A program made the translations under genes and the position numbers. The notes beneath the pieces were generated by a model. The model saw only the letters and a list, made by a program, of their open reading frames with translations, was not told the origin of the DNA and ran no database searches. 64,000 bases of DNA from Chrysemys picta bellii (taxonomy: Eukaryota > Chordata > Testudines > Emydidae), in contig NC_088795.1 of NCBI RefSeq assembly GCF_011386835.1, forward strand, positions 107,568,434 through 107,632,433. Direction: 5' to 3'. Positions 1 through 13,110 of this stretch are shown here, piece by piece; position 1 is the first letter of the stretch, and each line of letters opens with the position of its first letter.

Positions 1-304
1 CTCAAGACTTGAAGGAGGAGACTGTTTCCTTCCGAAGGATGAGTTTAAGGAGTCACACTCTGAACCAGCATCCTGCACTTCCCTAAGTAAAAGCAAAGAG
101 AGAGGAAAGAAACTGTTAGACCGAAACTGCCTTAATGCAATTAAGAGGAGTAAGAAACCAGTTTAAAAATCTATGCCATTAGACTGCAACCACCCACTAC
201 ATTCATATCACTAGAAGTGGTAGGTAAATGCTGAACAGCTTAATTTACAATAAGAAAACTAGATCAGTTCAGATCTCAGATCCACGAATGGCAGTTTTAT
301 GTAT

Positions 305-431
305 CAAGTATCAGAGGTGTAGCCGTGTTAGTCTGGATCTGTAAAAGCAGCAAAGGGTCCTGCGGCACCTTATAGACTAACAGACGTATTGGAGCATGCG
401 CTTTCATGGGTGAATACCTACTTCGTCGGAT
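305..431 (-). mobile_element. Short Penelope-like end insertion with 14-bp target duplication
   Basis: 127 bp matching, in reverse orientation, the last part of the Penelope-like element at 51090-51221, with scattered differences. It is flanked by GCAGTTTTATGTAT at 291-304 and again at 432-445, a perfect 14-bp target-site duplication. The copy is 5'-truncated and has no coding part. Confidence 0.85.
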
Positions 432-445
432 GCAGTTTTATGTAT

Positions 446-1484
446 GTAACCTTGTAATCCGATACAGATGTGAGAGTAATTTTAGGTATGTGTCACACTG
501 CTACCAATTGGGCAAAAAAAAGATTAAAACTACCAGAGATCATAATAAAATATTACTTATTTGATTGCCATTTAGGTAAAAGAAGCTGAACGATTTTAAT
601 CTCAGCCAAAATAAGCATCGAGTTCAGTCAGTTGCACCTCATTGTAGAAGAGCAACAACCCTTGTCCAAATAAAGCATTAGAATAGTCTCTTTAAAAAAT
701 AAATAAATAAAGTATGGTTCTGGAAGAGCCATACTGAGGAGATCCCTAAGACCTAAAGAACAAAGCAGCCTGAAGCAACTAAATTAAAAGGGTATTTTCA
801 TACTGGCATAAGCTTGAAAAAAAACATTTATACAATATGAAATTTACTTGGCCTGTGTTTTAATTGTTAATGAAGCCAGTTCTTTTGATAACCTTAATCC
901 TTCTGATCGATACAACAAGTGAAAGAATAATTGTGTATTCACGAGAGGACAAGATGCTGTGCTAGGATTGATTGTCATGTCACAAATTTTGAATGAATTG
1001 ACTACAGAAAAACAGGTGGAGAAGATTGGCTGTGAAGAAACAAAACCTCTGTTAACCAGCAACAGAGTAAATAAAGTTACAAAAGTCACAGAAGCAGCAG
1101 ATTAATACATTTGAAAGTTTTCCCCAGGGTAGACATCCTCACCTTTCAATATACAATCTAACTAGTCCATGTGTTACATGGCTAAAGGAACTTAACTTTC
1201 TCCTAAGAGAAAGTGTAGCAAAAACAGTGAGTTCTGAAGTCTGCTTTTGGTCCAGGTTAAAGCTATAAGCACAAAACTATCGCAAAGAAACTGGATTAGT
1301 TCAGTACACCCAGGACAGTGGCAGAACTGAATTAAACCTTTTGCACTGGCTAGTTAGACTCAGACTTAAGGATCATCCTGATCATTTTGTCTGATCTTCT
1401 GCACACTGCAGGCCAGAGAACCACACACACCCGTAATAGAACCTTAACCTCTGTCTGAGTTACTGAACCATGATTTAAAGACTT
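446..1484. other. Intronic stretch, no feature recognised
   Basis: Intron downstream of the last STIM2 exon seen. No exon, RNA gene or repeat family recognised on either strand. Confidence 0.5.
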
Positions 1485-1856
1485 AGTCTGCAGAAGAGAA
1501 GGATTAGGGGGGATTTGATAGCAGCCTTAAACTACCTGAAGGGGGATTCCAAAGATGATGGAGCTATGCTGTTTTCGGTGGTGGCAGAAGACAGAAAAGG
1601 AGCAATGGTCTCAAGTTGCAGTGGGGAAGGTCTAGGTTGGACATTAGGAAAAATATTCCACTAGGAGGGTGGAAGCACTGGAATGGGTTACCTAGGGAGG
1701 TGGTGGAATCTCCATCCTTAGAGATTTTTAAAGCCTGGCTTGACCAAGCCCTGGCTGGGATAATTTAGTTGGGGTCTGTCCTGCTTTGAGCAGAGGGTTG
1801 GATTAGATGACCTCCTGAGATCTTTTCGAACCCTAATCTTATATGATTCTATGACT
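1485..1856 (+). mobile_element. CR1 LINE 3' end
   Basis: About 370 bp of CR1 3' sequence in sense orientation. It contains the conserved CCTGCTTTGAGCAGAGGGTT and GGATTAGATGACCTCC words and ends in the CR1 terminal ATGATTCTATGA repeat. 5'-truncated; the start is approximate. No target duplication was identified, as usual for CR1. Confidence 0.85.
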
Positions 1857-2461
1857 TCAAGTTACAAAGACTCCACCATTTATACTAGTTTAAACTTGCA
1901 AGTGACACATGCCCCATGCTACAGAAGATGGTGAAAACCGCCAGGGTCTCTGCCAATCTGACCTGGGGGAAAATTCCTTCCTGTCCCCAAATATTGCGAT
2001 CAGTTGGACCTTGAGCTATGGGCAAGACCAGCAGCCACGCACCTGGGAAAGAATTCGCTGCAGTAACTCAGAGCCCTCTCCATCTAGCGTCCCACCACCG
2101 GCCATTGGGGATATTTGCTACTAGCAGTCACAGATCGGCTACACGCCATTGTAGGCAGTCCTATCATACCATCCCCCTCATAAACTTACCAAGCACAGTC
2201 TTGAAACTAGTTAGGTTTTTTGCCCCCACTGCTCCCCTTAGAAGGCTGTGTGACGTTGTGCGTCACAGGCTGTTCCAGAACTTCACTCCTTTATATTCAC
2301 ACAGTAGCACAAACAGCCCAACTGTTGTTCCATTTGGGCCCAATAATTTAATTTATATTATTCAGGTGGCTACTTCATCATTTGACATAGTTCAACCTCT
2401 AACATTTCATAATTATACAGAGCAATCCAGAGTTCTAATAATGTTTTGCTATTTGTCATAC
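1857..2461. other. Intronic stretch, no feature recognised
   Basis: Intron next to the STIM2 tail exon. Nothing recognised. The STIM2 last exon is not here. Confidence 0.5.
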
Positions 2462-2690
2462 CATTGTTTCTCAGCAGTGAAGTAAATTGCCTCTTCCTCT
2501 TCCTCAGTACGATAAAGAGCAGGGCAGCTTGACACTGACAGGATGTCAGGGTCAGGGGAATGCAAGGTATGCGGCGTATGTTGAGCATGTTGAGTATGCT
2601 GAGATTGTGGAGATGATGGCACAACGTTCCGCCTTGAGCGACACACACTACTACTTCTTGCTAATGAGCTGGGAGGCTTTACAGTGGACC
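2462..2690 (-). CDS. STIM2: STIM2 exon: proline/serine/histidine-rich cytosolic tail
   Basis: 229 nt exon, acceptor CTTCCCCCAG, donor CAATG/GTATGA. It encodes STVKPPSSLARSSSVCRSRR, NVVPSSPQSQHTQHAQHTPH, TLHSPDPDILSVSSCPALYR and TEEEEEAIYFTAEKQ. This is the low-complexity cytosolic tail of STIM2. The His/Pro/Gln tract appears shorter than my recollection of the mammalian protein. The exon ends after two bases of a Trp codon. The following exon, with the C-terminal lysine-rich membrane-binding tail and stop, is not in positions 1-2461. Confidence 0.94.
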
Positions 2691-2868
2691 CTGGGGGAAG
2701 AAAAAACAGACCGTGTTAATTTAAAATTAACATAATCTACTCTGAAAACCCTATCAGCAGATTCTCTCCCAGAGGGCAGGTACACCAGGTTAATGATTCT
2801 GGGAGTCAGTCTGCACCAGCCCCAGTGAGTCTTAGCGTTGCTATGAGGCTGCTCTCAGCTGACTCTTA

Positions 2869-3248
2869 GGGCATGTCTACACTACAAAATTAAGTTGGCT
2901 TAAGTTGACATACAGCCACCGCGGTAATGAAAACGGTGTTTCATGTCCACGCTGCCCTTCTTCTGTTGGCAGTGCCCATCCTTACCAGGAGTGCTGCCAC
3001 TGATTTACTTATGTGGGGCATTGAAAGCCCTGGGGCCGCGGGGCTCCGGCTGTGAGGCCTGGAGAAGTAGGGCTGACAACCAGAGGATGTAAATAATGCA
3101 GTGTCTACACAAACACTGTATTACCCTAACTACATCAACTTAAGCACTACGCCTCTTGCGGAAGTAGAGTTATTAAGTCGATGTAGTGGGCGACTTACAT
3201 CGGTGGGAGCTACATTTAGTATAGATGCTCTGTAGTGTAGACCAGGCC
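2869..3248. mobile_element. PIF/Harbinger-type MITE
   Basis: 380-bp non-coding element whose ends read GGGCATGTCTACACTACA inward from the left and GGCCTGGTCTACACTACA inward from the right. These are close to the ends of the full Harbinger element at 8915-13671. It is flanked by TTA (2866-2868) and TCA (3249-3251), a likely mutated 3-bp duplication of the TWA type. Internal sequence is unrelated to the autonomous element except at the ends. Confidence 0.75.
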
Positions 3249-3251
3249 TCA

Positions 3252-5494
3252 GGTATGGTTCTTAATGGATGATAGGGGTAACAAGCTCTGCTTTGTCACA
3301 CCCTCTGGACCAGGAGATGACAGATAGTGCAAGACCCATTCCAACAGAGGATTCCTTTGACCATTTATATCCAGATTCTGAGCTCTGTGCCTCCTGGGCA
3401 GCCCAAAGAGGCCAAATCTCATTTGAGAATCTGGTCCTACATGTTTATAGACTAGAAATGGTGGTGCTGAATTAGTATGAAGTACATAATTATTCTCATC
3501 CATTCTACTTTTGTGGTCATTCAAATCTTGCAAAAGTGAGCAGCTTTCTGAACAAGCACCAGAAGCACCACTGTTTTTAAGATAATTTCACCTAACCAAA
3601 AAGAAGGATGGAAGTAAACAACACAAATTACAATCATGAATGCTACAGTCATTAAATGTGATTTATTTTTCTAGAATTGCATTAGTGCATTCTCTCAACA
3701 GGAGTGCCAGCCAAAATGAAAGCAAGCAAAACATGTTTGTCCAACTTCATTTGTAATGGGATCTTTTTTCCTATTTGATAATTCATTTTTCAAGATCTGC
3801 TACACCAGTCCAGACACCAGTCCATTCCTCCCTGCCAGCAGATGGTGAGAGCAAAACAAAAGAAAAGCCTGATAGGAGGCTGCAGACGTTGCAGTTTCTG
3901 GAAATGTTCCAATCTGGTTTCAGTTTGAATAGCACGCAGATTAGCAATGCTCTCATGTGGAAGTGGGCCCATGGAACTACTTTAAGACTCTCTGTTGCGG
4001 ACGAGTTTCCACCAAGTTTTCCATACCAAGACTACTGTAGTTTGTATTGTCTATCTTGGACAAAAAAGGCCAGGCTCAGCCAGGGGTCAAGTTTGCTTAC
4101 TCAACTAAAAATGTCAGAAAATCTAAGAATTTTGTAGTCAAGTCTGGACTGACACCATCTGCACTTTTCTTGCTGGGATGCTGTGTTAACCTTGGATAAA
4201 CTATATTCTCCCTTACTGTGTATTAACTAGGCAGAAGTCTAAATATAAATATGTAAGCAAACAAGACAGGCAAGGACAAGGCACATGTTGCATTGACCTC
4301 TACTTGCTGGAATCTCACATTCAGTTTAATTACCATCCTACTCTCAGTGGTGAAGGTCACTGGGGAAATCACAATTTATGATGTAACTAGCAGCACCTGA
4401 CCTAAACATATCAGATATCTCTGCTCCTCAGTGGGAGATGATGAGAGCATGCAAACCAGACCAGGGAAGCGAGTTTGGGACCAGAGGCGAAAGTGCCCTT
4501 GTTCACAACTGACCTTTCTGCAGCACCAGGAAGAATGCGAGCGTCAGACAGAGCCTACTTTTCGTTTTTATCCTCTAACTCCTGTGCATCTAACTCCCTT
4601 AGGAGCCTTTTAAAAATACTGTGCTGGTATTTTCAAAGGAAATTGGAATCAACAAGAAATTGTAGAAGTAATTGCCACAAAATTTTACCCCTTCTTCAAT
4701 TCTTCAGTTTGATTTTTGCGTGTGTGCTGAAACAGTCAAGTGTAAGCTCATCTCAATTCATCTTCACTGTCTAGTTAATCCCAGCTACAATAAGATGGTC
4801 TCTCTTACTGATGCAATGACTTAAGTCAGACATCAGGGTGGTCAGACTCTCCAATGTATACAATCAACTGCCTCCCAGCATAAACGCTCTGTTTGAAAGC
4901 TTCCTCGGACAACACCACTTTTTTGTTCCAGTCATTAAAGAATGCTTGGAAAGCTATGTAGCACACATCCTCCCACAGAAAGTATCATCTCTCTTCCTAC
5001 CTGCTCGTCTGACTTGACAGAAACTCCTGCTCTTCCATAATGGCAGGGCAATGAGCCAAGAGCAAAGTTACAGGGTAAATTTAGGATTATGGATATTACT
5101 GGAAAAACAACTGTTACCTATTTATGGTGACCAGACTGAGGTTATTCTTTTTTTCAGAATGAAGAGTAGGAGGAAATAGTTTTTACTGCTTCACGTTACC
5201 TTTATTTCAACTCCCAGCCCAATTACTGTACTTTCTATCTAATTAATAGAAGACTCATGTTGGGGCTTGTTTTCTTTGAAGATGTCCATCACCATTACCT
5301 TACATTTTGTTCTGCTCCTGTCTCTATTTCCTGCACTCCTCCTTTGGAGATTTCTTTTCTCCTGAATTTCTGTGCTTTAGGTTGCCCTCCTGCTCAATTT
5401 TCCCTTTACTGGTAACTCTTCTCGCCACTCAAAGTCTCTCCCCCACTCCTGCTTCCCTTCCTCAATATCTCCCTTTGGAGTATACACCACATAC
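3252..5494. other. Intronic stretch, no feature recognised
   Basis: STIM2 intron between the tail exon and the SOAR-end exon. No recognised repeat or gene. Short open frames here show no protein-like composition. Confidence 0.45.
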
Positions 5495-5733
5495 CATGAA
5501 ACTGTGCAACTATTGGAGGGGTGTCTTCATCTAAGTCATCAACTCCCCCAGCAATTGGGTAAGGTGGAATGGAGACTCGGGGCATCACCACCCAACTGTG
5601 ATCAGAGTAGAGAGAGGATGTCAGGCTTGGTAATCCTGAGTTGTGTGCTATCTGAAAGCCACAGATCTTCTCAATCTGCTGCCATCGATAGAGACGCTCT
5701 CGCAAACATGTTGTCAATTCAGAGAGTGCTTTC
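5495..5733 (-). CDS. STIM2: STIM2 exon: rest of SOAR/CAD and inhibitory acidic region
   Basis: 239 nt exon, acceptor TTTTTCCAG, donor CATG/GTATGT. It encodes K-ALSELTTCLRERLYRWQQ, IEKICGFQIAHNSGLPSLTS, SLYSDHSWVVMPRVSIPPYP and IAGGVDDLDEDTPPIVAQFH. The first half completes SOAR. The DDLDED acidic cluster lies where STIM proteins carry the calcium-dependent inactivation region. It ends one base into a Gly codon completed by the next exon. Confidence 0.95.
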
Positions 5734-6017
5734 CTGGAAAAATAAAAACAATACTGTAGTTAGTTACTATGTCACTGGACTAAAACTTGAATGCTGGACA
5801 TAGTATGGAACAGTAACAGTATAATCACTGCAGCATTTCAGAAAGCAATCACTATTCTTAGGAGTGTGCAAAAACTCACATCTTCTGACAGTAGATTTTT
5901 ACTTGAAGTACAATAAAATTAAAATACTGAATTCCTTCATATCATTTTCTTAGTGAACTTCACTGTTTCTGGCATAAAAGAAAGCAAGGGACAATATATA
6001 TCTAGTTAATGCTCTTA

Positions 6018-6119
<102 letters not shown>

Positions 6120-6346
6120 CTAAAATGCAGGATAAACATGAAGCCAAAGGCTGTATAAATAATGCAGATAACAAAAAATAATTTGAGAGGACATAAAGGC
6201 AGTAAGTATCTGAATGAAACAGGACTTTTATATTCTGACTGCAGAAACTGTAAGTAATCAACATTCTATCCTATCAGAATACTCTATATCCAACAAAATG
6301 GACAGGTCTGTGAGTCTTTAGCACATTAACATACTGAAGTAACTCA

Positions 6347-8602
<2,256 letters not shown>

Positions 8603-9304
8603 TTATTTTGGGAGCATTCTAACACAAAACCAACAGCTCTGTTGCTAATATTATATTCTATCTACGAGATATTAACTTAAATGCTTACTGTATGCTGAAA
8701 AGATAACAAATCTTCTACGTGATAATTACACATTGACTCTTCATTAAGCATTTCTATTTCACAGGCTACAGTATAGCTTAATCCATTATCAAATTATGTG
8801 GCTAGTGAGTGTTGGGTCTGATCCTACAGTCCCTCCTCTGCATGCAAAAAAAACTGTCCTTGATTTCCATGGGAGTCCCTCAAGGGAATGGGTGAATGAT
8901 GGGGCTCAGACTAAGGCCTGGTCTACACTAGGAGGTTATGTCTAATTTAGCAGCGTTAACTCAAATTAACCTTGCACCTGTCCACACAACAAAGCTATTT
9001 ATTTCGACATAGAGGTCTCTTTAAATCAATTTCTGTACTCCTCCTCGATGAGGGGAGTAGCGCTAAATTCGACATGGCCATGTTGAATTAGGGTAGGTGT
9101 GGATGGACTTCGACGCTAATAGCTCCGGGAGCTTTCCCACAGTGCACCATTCTGTTGACGCTCTGGACAGCAGTCCGAGCTCGGATGCTCTGACCAGCCA
9201 CACAGGAAAAGCCCCGGAAAAATTTGAATTCCTTTTCCTGTCTGACCAGTTTGAATCTCATTTCCTGTTTGGACATCGTGGTGAGCTCAGCAGCACTGGC
9301 AACG

Positions 9305-9881
9305 ATGCAGAGCTCTCCAGCAGAGGTGACCATGCAATCGCAGAATAGAAAGAGGACCCCAGCATGGACTGATCGGGAAGTCCTGGATCTGATCGCTGTG
9401 TGGGGTGATGAGTCCATGCTTTCAGAGCTGCGATCGAAAAAACGGAATGCGGAGATCTACGAGAAGATCTCCAAAGCCATGACGGAGAGAGGATACAGCC
9501 GGGATGCAATGCAGTGCCGTGTGAAAATCAAGGAGCTGAGACAAGGGTACCAAAAGACCAAAGCGGCAAACGGACGCTCCGGATCCCAGCCCCTGACATG
9601 CTGTTTCTACGAGGCACTGCATTCCATTCTAGGTGCAGCCGCCACCACTACCTCACCACTCTCCGTGGACTCTGAGGATGGGGTACTGTCGACGGCCGCT
9701 TCCTCGGAGCTGTTCGCGGACGGGGAAGATGAGGAAGGAGATGAGGACGAGGAGGCAGTCGACAGCGCATACAATGCTGATTTCCCCGACAGCCAGGATC
9801 TCTTCATCACCCTCACGGAGATCCCCGACCAACCCGACCAAGGCCATAACCCAGACTGTGAATCAGGGGAAGGATCAGTAG
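9305..9881 (+). CDS. Harbinger Myb/SANT-like DNA-binding protein, exon 1
   Basis: Exon 1 of the accessory protein of the Harbinger element, 192 codons plus one base, ending at a GTAAGT donor. The trihelix Myb/SANT-like domain spans about residues 17-110. It shows PAWT with its Trp at residue 21, the second Trp at residue 33 (AVWG), and CRVKIKELRQ at 71-80 in the recognition-helix region. An acidic stretch (EDEEGDEDEE, 141-150) follows. In PIF/Harbinger elements this protein binds the transposon ends and helps bring the transposase into the nucleus. ATG 9305 is preferred because it lies just upstream of the domain; ATG 9224 and 9332 are in the same frame. It joins exon 2 at 10785 in frame. Confidence 0.85.
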
Positions 9882-10784
9882 GTAAGTGTTTTAATCATTT
9901 ATTTTGAACAGAATAGGAATGGTATCTTAACAATGGGTTTTTCATGATTAGTTTGCCCTAGGCGCTTTAGTTTTTAGTCCTTGCCAGTGCAGCTACTGGA
10001 AAATTCTGTCAACATGTCTGGGTATAGAGCAGAAATCCTCCTGGGACATCTCCAGGAAACTCTCCTGGAGGTATTGTGAAGGCCTTTACATGAGATTCCT
10101 AGGGAGATGGCCTTATTGCGTCCTCCATGGTAGGAAACTTTTCCGCGCCAGGGTAGCAGCAAGTACTCCAGGATCATTGCCTCGCAAAGCATGGCGGCAT
10201 ACGGCCCTGGTGTTTGCTGGCATTCACGCACCATGCGCTCTTTCTCTGTCTCCGAAATCCTCATCAGAGTGATATCACTCATGGTGACCTGCTTTGAATT
10301 AGGGGAATGTTAGTATTGGGACTGATTGCCTGTTCCTTTACATAACTGTAACCGGCGGTTTACAGCCACACGGTGGAGGTGGAACAGGGGCAGCATGCAG
10401 GGATCTTTCCCAGGGACAGCCGTGAGGGGGGTGGGACAGGGGGCAGAGTTCATGCTGGCCGGATTGCCGGCAGCAGGAACTGGCCAACGCTAGGAGCATT
10501 GCTTGGAACGTGAAAGGAGGACACTGCTATAAATTAAGCTTTAAGCAGTCAAAAGTCTACAGCTTACCATGTCCGCCTGCTAGCCGAATTCCGTTGTCCG
10601 GCCCCGCTTGTGTGATCTGTACAGCAAGACCCCAGGCACTCAATGGGAAGGCCGAAAATTCGACCTTGTACTGAGTGCGCATGTGATAGGTAATGTGCAT
10701 GGTCTTGTTCACAGAGAAAGACTATATTCATTGTTCGCAAAACTATTTTTCTGAGGAACTCACTCCCTTTTTCCCATCCCACAG
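9882..10784. other. Intron of the Harbinger Myb-like gene
   Basis: 903-bp intron with GT...AG ends. It holds a 102-codon open frame on the opposite strand (9974-10282; see findings). No other feature recognised. Confidence 0.6.
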
Positions 10785-11254
10785 CTGCGAGTGTCTCCCG
10801 AGCTACCCCGGCATCCCCCTCCCAGAGGCTGGCGCAGATCAGGCAACGAAAGAGAAGGACAAGGGACAAGATGTTCTCCGAACTTATGGGCTGCTCCCGA
10901 GCCGAGGCAGCACAGCAGACCCAGTGGAGGGAGAACATGTCGCAATACCAGCGATCACACAGCGAACGGGAGGACAGGTGGCGGAAGGAAGACCAGCAGG
11001 CAACTCAAACGCTGCTTGGACTAATGAAGGAGCAAATGGACACGCTCCAGCGCCTTGTAGATGTTCTGCAGGACCGGAGGCAGGAGGACAGAGCCCCGCT
11101 GCATTCTATCTCTAACCGCCTTCCCCTGCCACAAAGTCCCATCCCCCCCTCACCCAAAGTCCCAAGAAGGAGGGGCGCCAGAGGCCATGAAAACAGTCAC
11201 TCCACCCCTGCAGACTGCTCAAGTAGCAGAAGGCTCTCATTCCCAAAGATTTGA
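10785..11254 (+). CDS. Harbinger Myb/SANT-like DNA-binding protein, exon 2
   Basis: Exon 2, following a pyrimidine-rich tract and CATCCCACAG acceptor. The one base left by exon 1 plus CT gives Ala, and the frame is then open to TGA at 11252-11254. Joined product: 348 residues. The exon starts with Ser/Pro-rich sequence and a basic RQRKRRTRDKMFSELM segment. A charged helical region with coiled-coil character follows (QWRENMSQYQRSHSERE to RLVDVLQDRRQED), and the exon ends in SSSRRLSFPKI. An AATAAA at 11331-11336 is a plausible poly(A) signal. The intact frame across the splice argues the gene was functional recently. Confidence 0.82.
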
Positions 11255-11984
11255 TAAGTCCTTTCCTTCACTCCAAAAGCACCTCACCGTAGCCCCCGTC
11301 CGAGTTTCATCCCCTAACTGTGTAGTTGTTAATAAAAAATACGTTTCTGTTAATTACTGTTTCCGTCATGTTCTTTTAGAGGAGAGTGTGTTTGAAGAGG
11401 GGGAAGGGAGTTGGTAATTGGAGAAGACAGTCACCTTTACCACGGTACAGACACGGGGAGCAGGAAGCAGAAAGTCACACACACATTGCAGTCACTAGGC
11501 ACCCTGGTCAGTCTGGGAGGTGGTTTTCATGTTCTGTGGGGGGGGGGGGGGGGGGCTATGTGAGTTTGTGGCGGGGGAGGGCGGTTACAGATCTTACGCA
11601 GCGGTCCTTAGCCTGGATGACAGAGCCACGCAGCAGGGGATCTGTAACCGCCCTCCCCCACCACAAAGTCACATAGCCCCCACACACAGAGTCCCGAAAA
11701 GGAGGGGTGGCAGGCTCCGTTGAAACAACCAGTCCACCACTGCGGACCACTCTAGGAGCAGGAGCCAGTCATTCCTTGAGTTTAGAAGCGTCCTTTCCAT
11801 CACTACACCCGCTCCCCACCACAGTCTGCGTCCCAGTTTCAACACTTTACCTTGAAATCCTTAATAAAGAAAATGGTGTTAAAATAAATGAAACTTTGTT
11901 CATTATTTTTAAAGGTGTGTTGGAAGGGGGTTGGTAACTGGAGAGGATAGTCAACATTAACTGGGTAAAGAAACGGGGGCAGGT
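11111..11984. repeat. Diverged direct duplication inside the Harbinger element
   Basis: The segment at about 11111-11463 (end of the Myb-like exon 2, its stop, its poly(A) signal and 3' flank) is repeated in the same orientation at about 11645-11984. The order of recognisable words is the same: AACCGCC..CCACAAAGTC, GGAGGGG, TCACTCCACC / CAGTCCACCA, AATAAA, GTTGGTAA.TGGAGA. The copies are clearly diverged, roughly two-thirds to three-quarters identical by eye, so the duplication is older than this insertion. Confidence 0.7.
11552..11680. repeat. 42-bp inverted repeat (hairpin) inside the Harbinger element
   Basis: The arm 11552-11593 is the reverse complement of 11639-11680 at 40 of 42 positions, with a 45-nt loop. 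The right arm is the start of the second copy of the duplicated 3' segment. A G run of about 18 lies immediately left of the left arm. Confidence 0.9.
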
Positions 11985-12012
11985 TCAGCTTCTGTTTAAA
12001 CAAACTTAATAG

Positions 12013-12915
12013 TCACAGGTTACCCTCCTCACTCTGGAACCTAGCTTTCAAAGCTTCCCGGATGCACAGCGCATCCCGCTGGCCTCTTCTAATCGCATGG
12101 CTGTCTGGCTGAGCGTAATCAGCAGCCAGGCGATTTGCCTCAACCTCCCACCCCGCCATATATGTCTCCCCCTTGCTTTCACAGAGATTGTGGAGCACAC
12201 AGCAAGCTTCAACAACAATGGGGATATTGGTTTCGCTGAGATCAGAGCAAGTCAGTAAGCTTCTCCATCTCCCCTTCAGACGTCCAAAAGCACACTCCAC
12301 CACCATTCTGCACTTGCTCAGCCGGTAGTTGAAGAGTTCTTTTTCACTGTCCAGGGTGCCTGTATAGGGCTTCATGAGCCAGGGCATTAGCGGGTAGGCT
12401 GGGTCCCCGAGGATCACTATAGGCATCTCCACATCCCCAACAGTTATTTTGTGGTCCGGGAAGTAAATACCTTCCTGCAGCCATCTAAACAGACCCGAGT
12501 TCCTGAAAACGCGAGCATCATGAACCTTGCCCGGCCATCCGACGTTGATGTTGGTAAAACGTCCCCTATGGTCCACCAGTGCTTGCAGCACCATTGAAAA
12601 GTAGCCCTTTCGGTTAATGTACTGGCTGGCCTGGTGGTCCGGTCCCAGGATAAGGATGTGAGTTCCATCTATAGCCCCACCGCAGTTTGGGAATCCCATC
12701 GCAGCGAAGCCATCTATGATGACCTGCACATTTCCCAGGGTCACTACCTTTGAGAGCAGTAGCTCAACGATTGCGTTGGCTACTTGCATCACAGCAACCC
12801 ACACGGTAGATTTGCCCACTCCAAATTGGTTCGCGACTGACCGGTAGCTGTCTGGCATTGCAAGCTTCCAGAGGGCTATGGCCACTCGCTTCTGGACAGT
12901 CAGGGCTGCTCGCAT
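12013..12915 (-). CDS. HARBI1-like DDE transposase, open C-terminal 300 residues
   Basis: Open frame for the catalytic part of a PIF/Harbinger transposase, numbered from the Met at 12915. A helix-turn-helix lies at about 23-53 (SYRSVANQFGVGKSTVWVAV). GAIDGTH carries the first Asp (D83), VHDAR carries D133, ILGDPAYPLMPWLMKPY carries D171, and VVECAFGRLKGRWRSLL carries the Glu (E207). D171 and E207 are 35 residues apart, the family's D35E spacing, and all acidic residues are present. The Met at 12915 is probably not the true start, because homologous N-terminal sequence continues upstream in frame beyond a TAG stop. The product cuts and joins DNA at the transposon ends in the nucleus. Confidence 0.85.
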   Translation of the reverse strand: MRAALTVQKRVAIALWKLAMPDSYRSVANQFGVGKSTVWVAVMQVANAIVELLLSKVVTLGNVQVIIDGFAAMGFPNCGGAIDGTHILILGPDHQASQYINRKGYFSMVLQALVDHRGRFTNINVGWPGKVHDARVFRNSGLFRWLQEGIYFPDHKITVGDVEMPIVILGDPAYPLMPWLMKPYTGTLDSEKELFNYRLSKCRMVVECAFGRLKGRWRSLLTCSDLSETNIPIVVEACCVLHNLCESKGETYMAGWEVEANRLAADYAQPDSHAIRRGQRDALCIREALKARFQSEEGNL

Positions 12916-13110
12916 CTAGGTGTCCTTGCGCTTCAGGGCAGGGGACAGCAACTCACAAAGTTCCAGGAAAGTTCCCTTCCGCATGCGAAAGTTTCGCAGC
13001 CACTGTGATTCATCCCAGACCTGCAGCGCAATGCGGTCCCACCAGTCTGTGCTTGTTTCCCGGGCCCAGAATCACTGTTCCACAGCATCAACATGACCCA
13101 TTGCCACCAT
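12916..13110 (-). pseudogene. Broken N-terminal part of the Harbinger transposase
   Basis: Upstream of the open transposase frame, and in the same frame, the sequence reads MVAMGHVDAVEQ, a TGA stop (13074-13072), then FWARETSTDWWDRIALQVWD, ESQWLRNFRMRKGTFLELCE and LLSPALKRKDT. A TAG stop (12918-12916) then directly precedes the Met at 12915. The composition and helical pattern are those of the N-terminal domain of HARBI1-type transposases. The two stops mean that only a truncated protein could be made. The TGA is consistent with CpG decay of an Arg codon. Confidence 0.75.

Noticed and set aside
1..2461. Last STIM2 exon with the lysine-rich tail
   Set aside because: No frame on the minus strand here matches the conserved end of STIM2; the region holds a Penelope end, a CR1 tail and unclassified intron.
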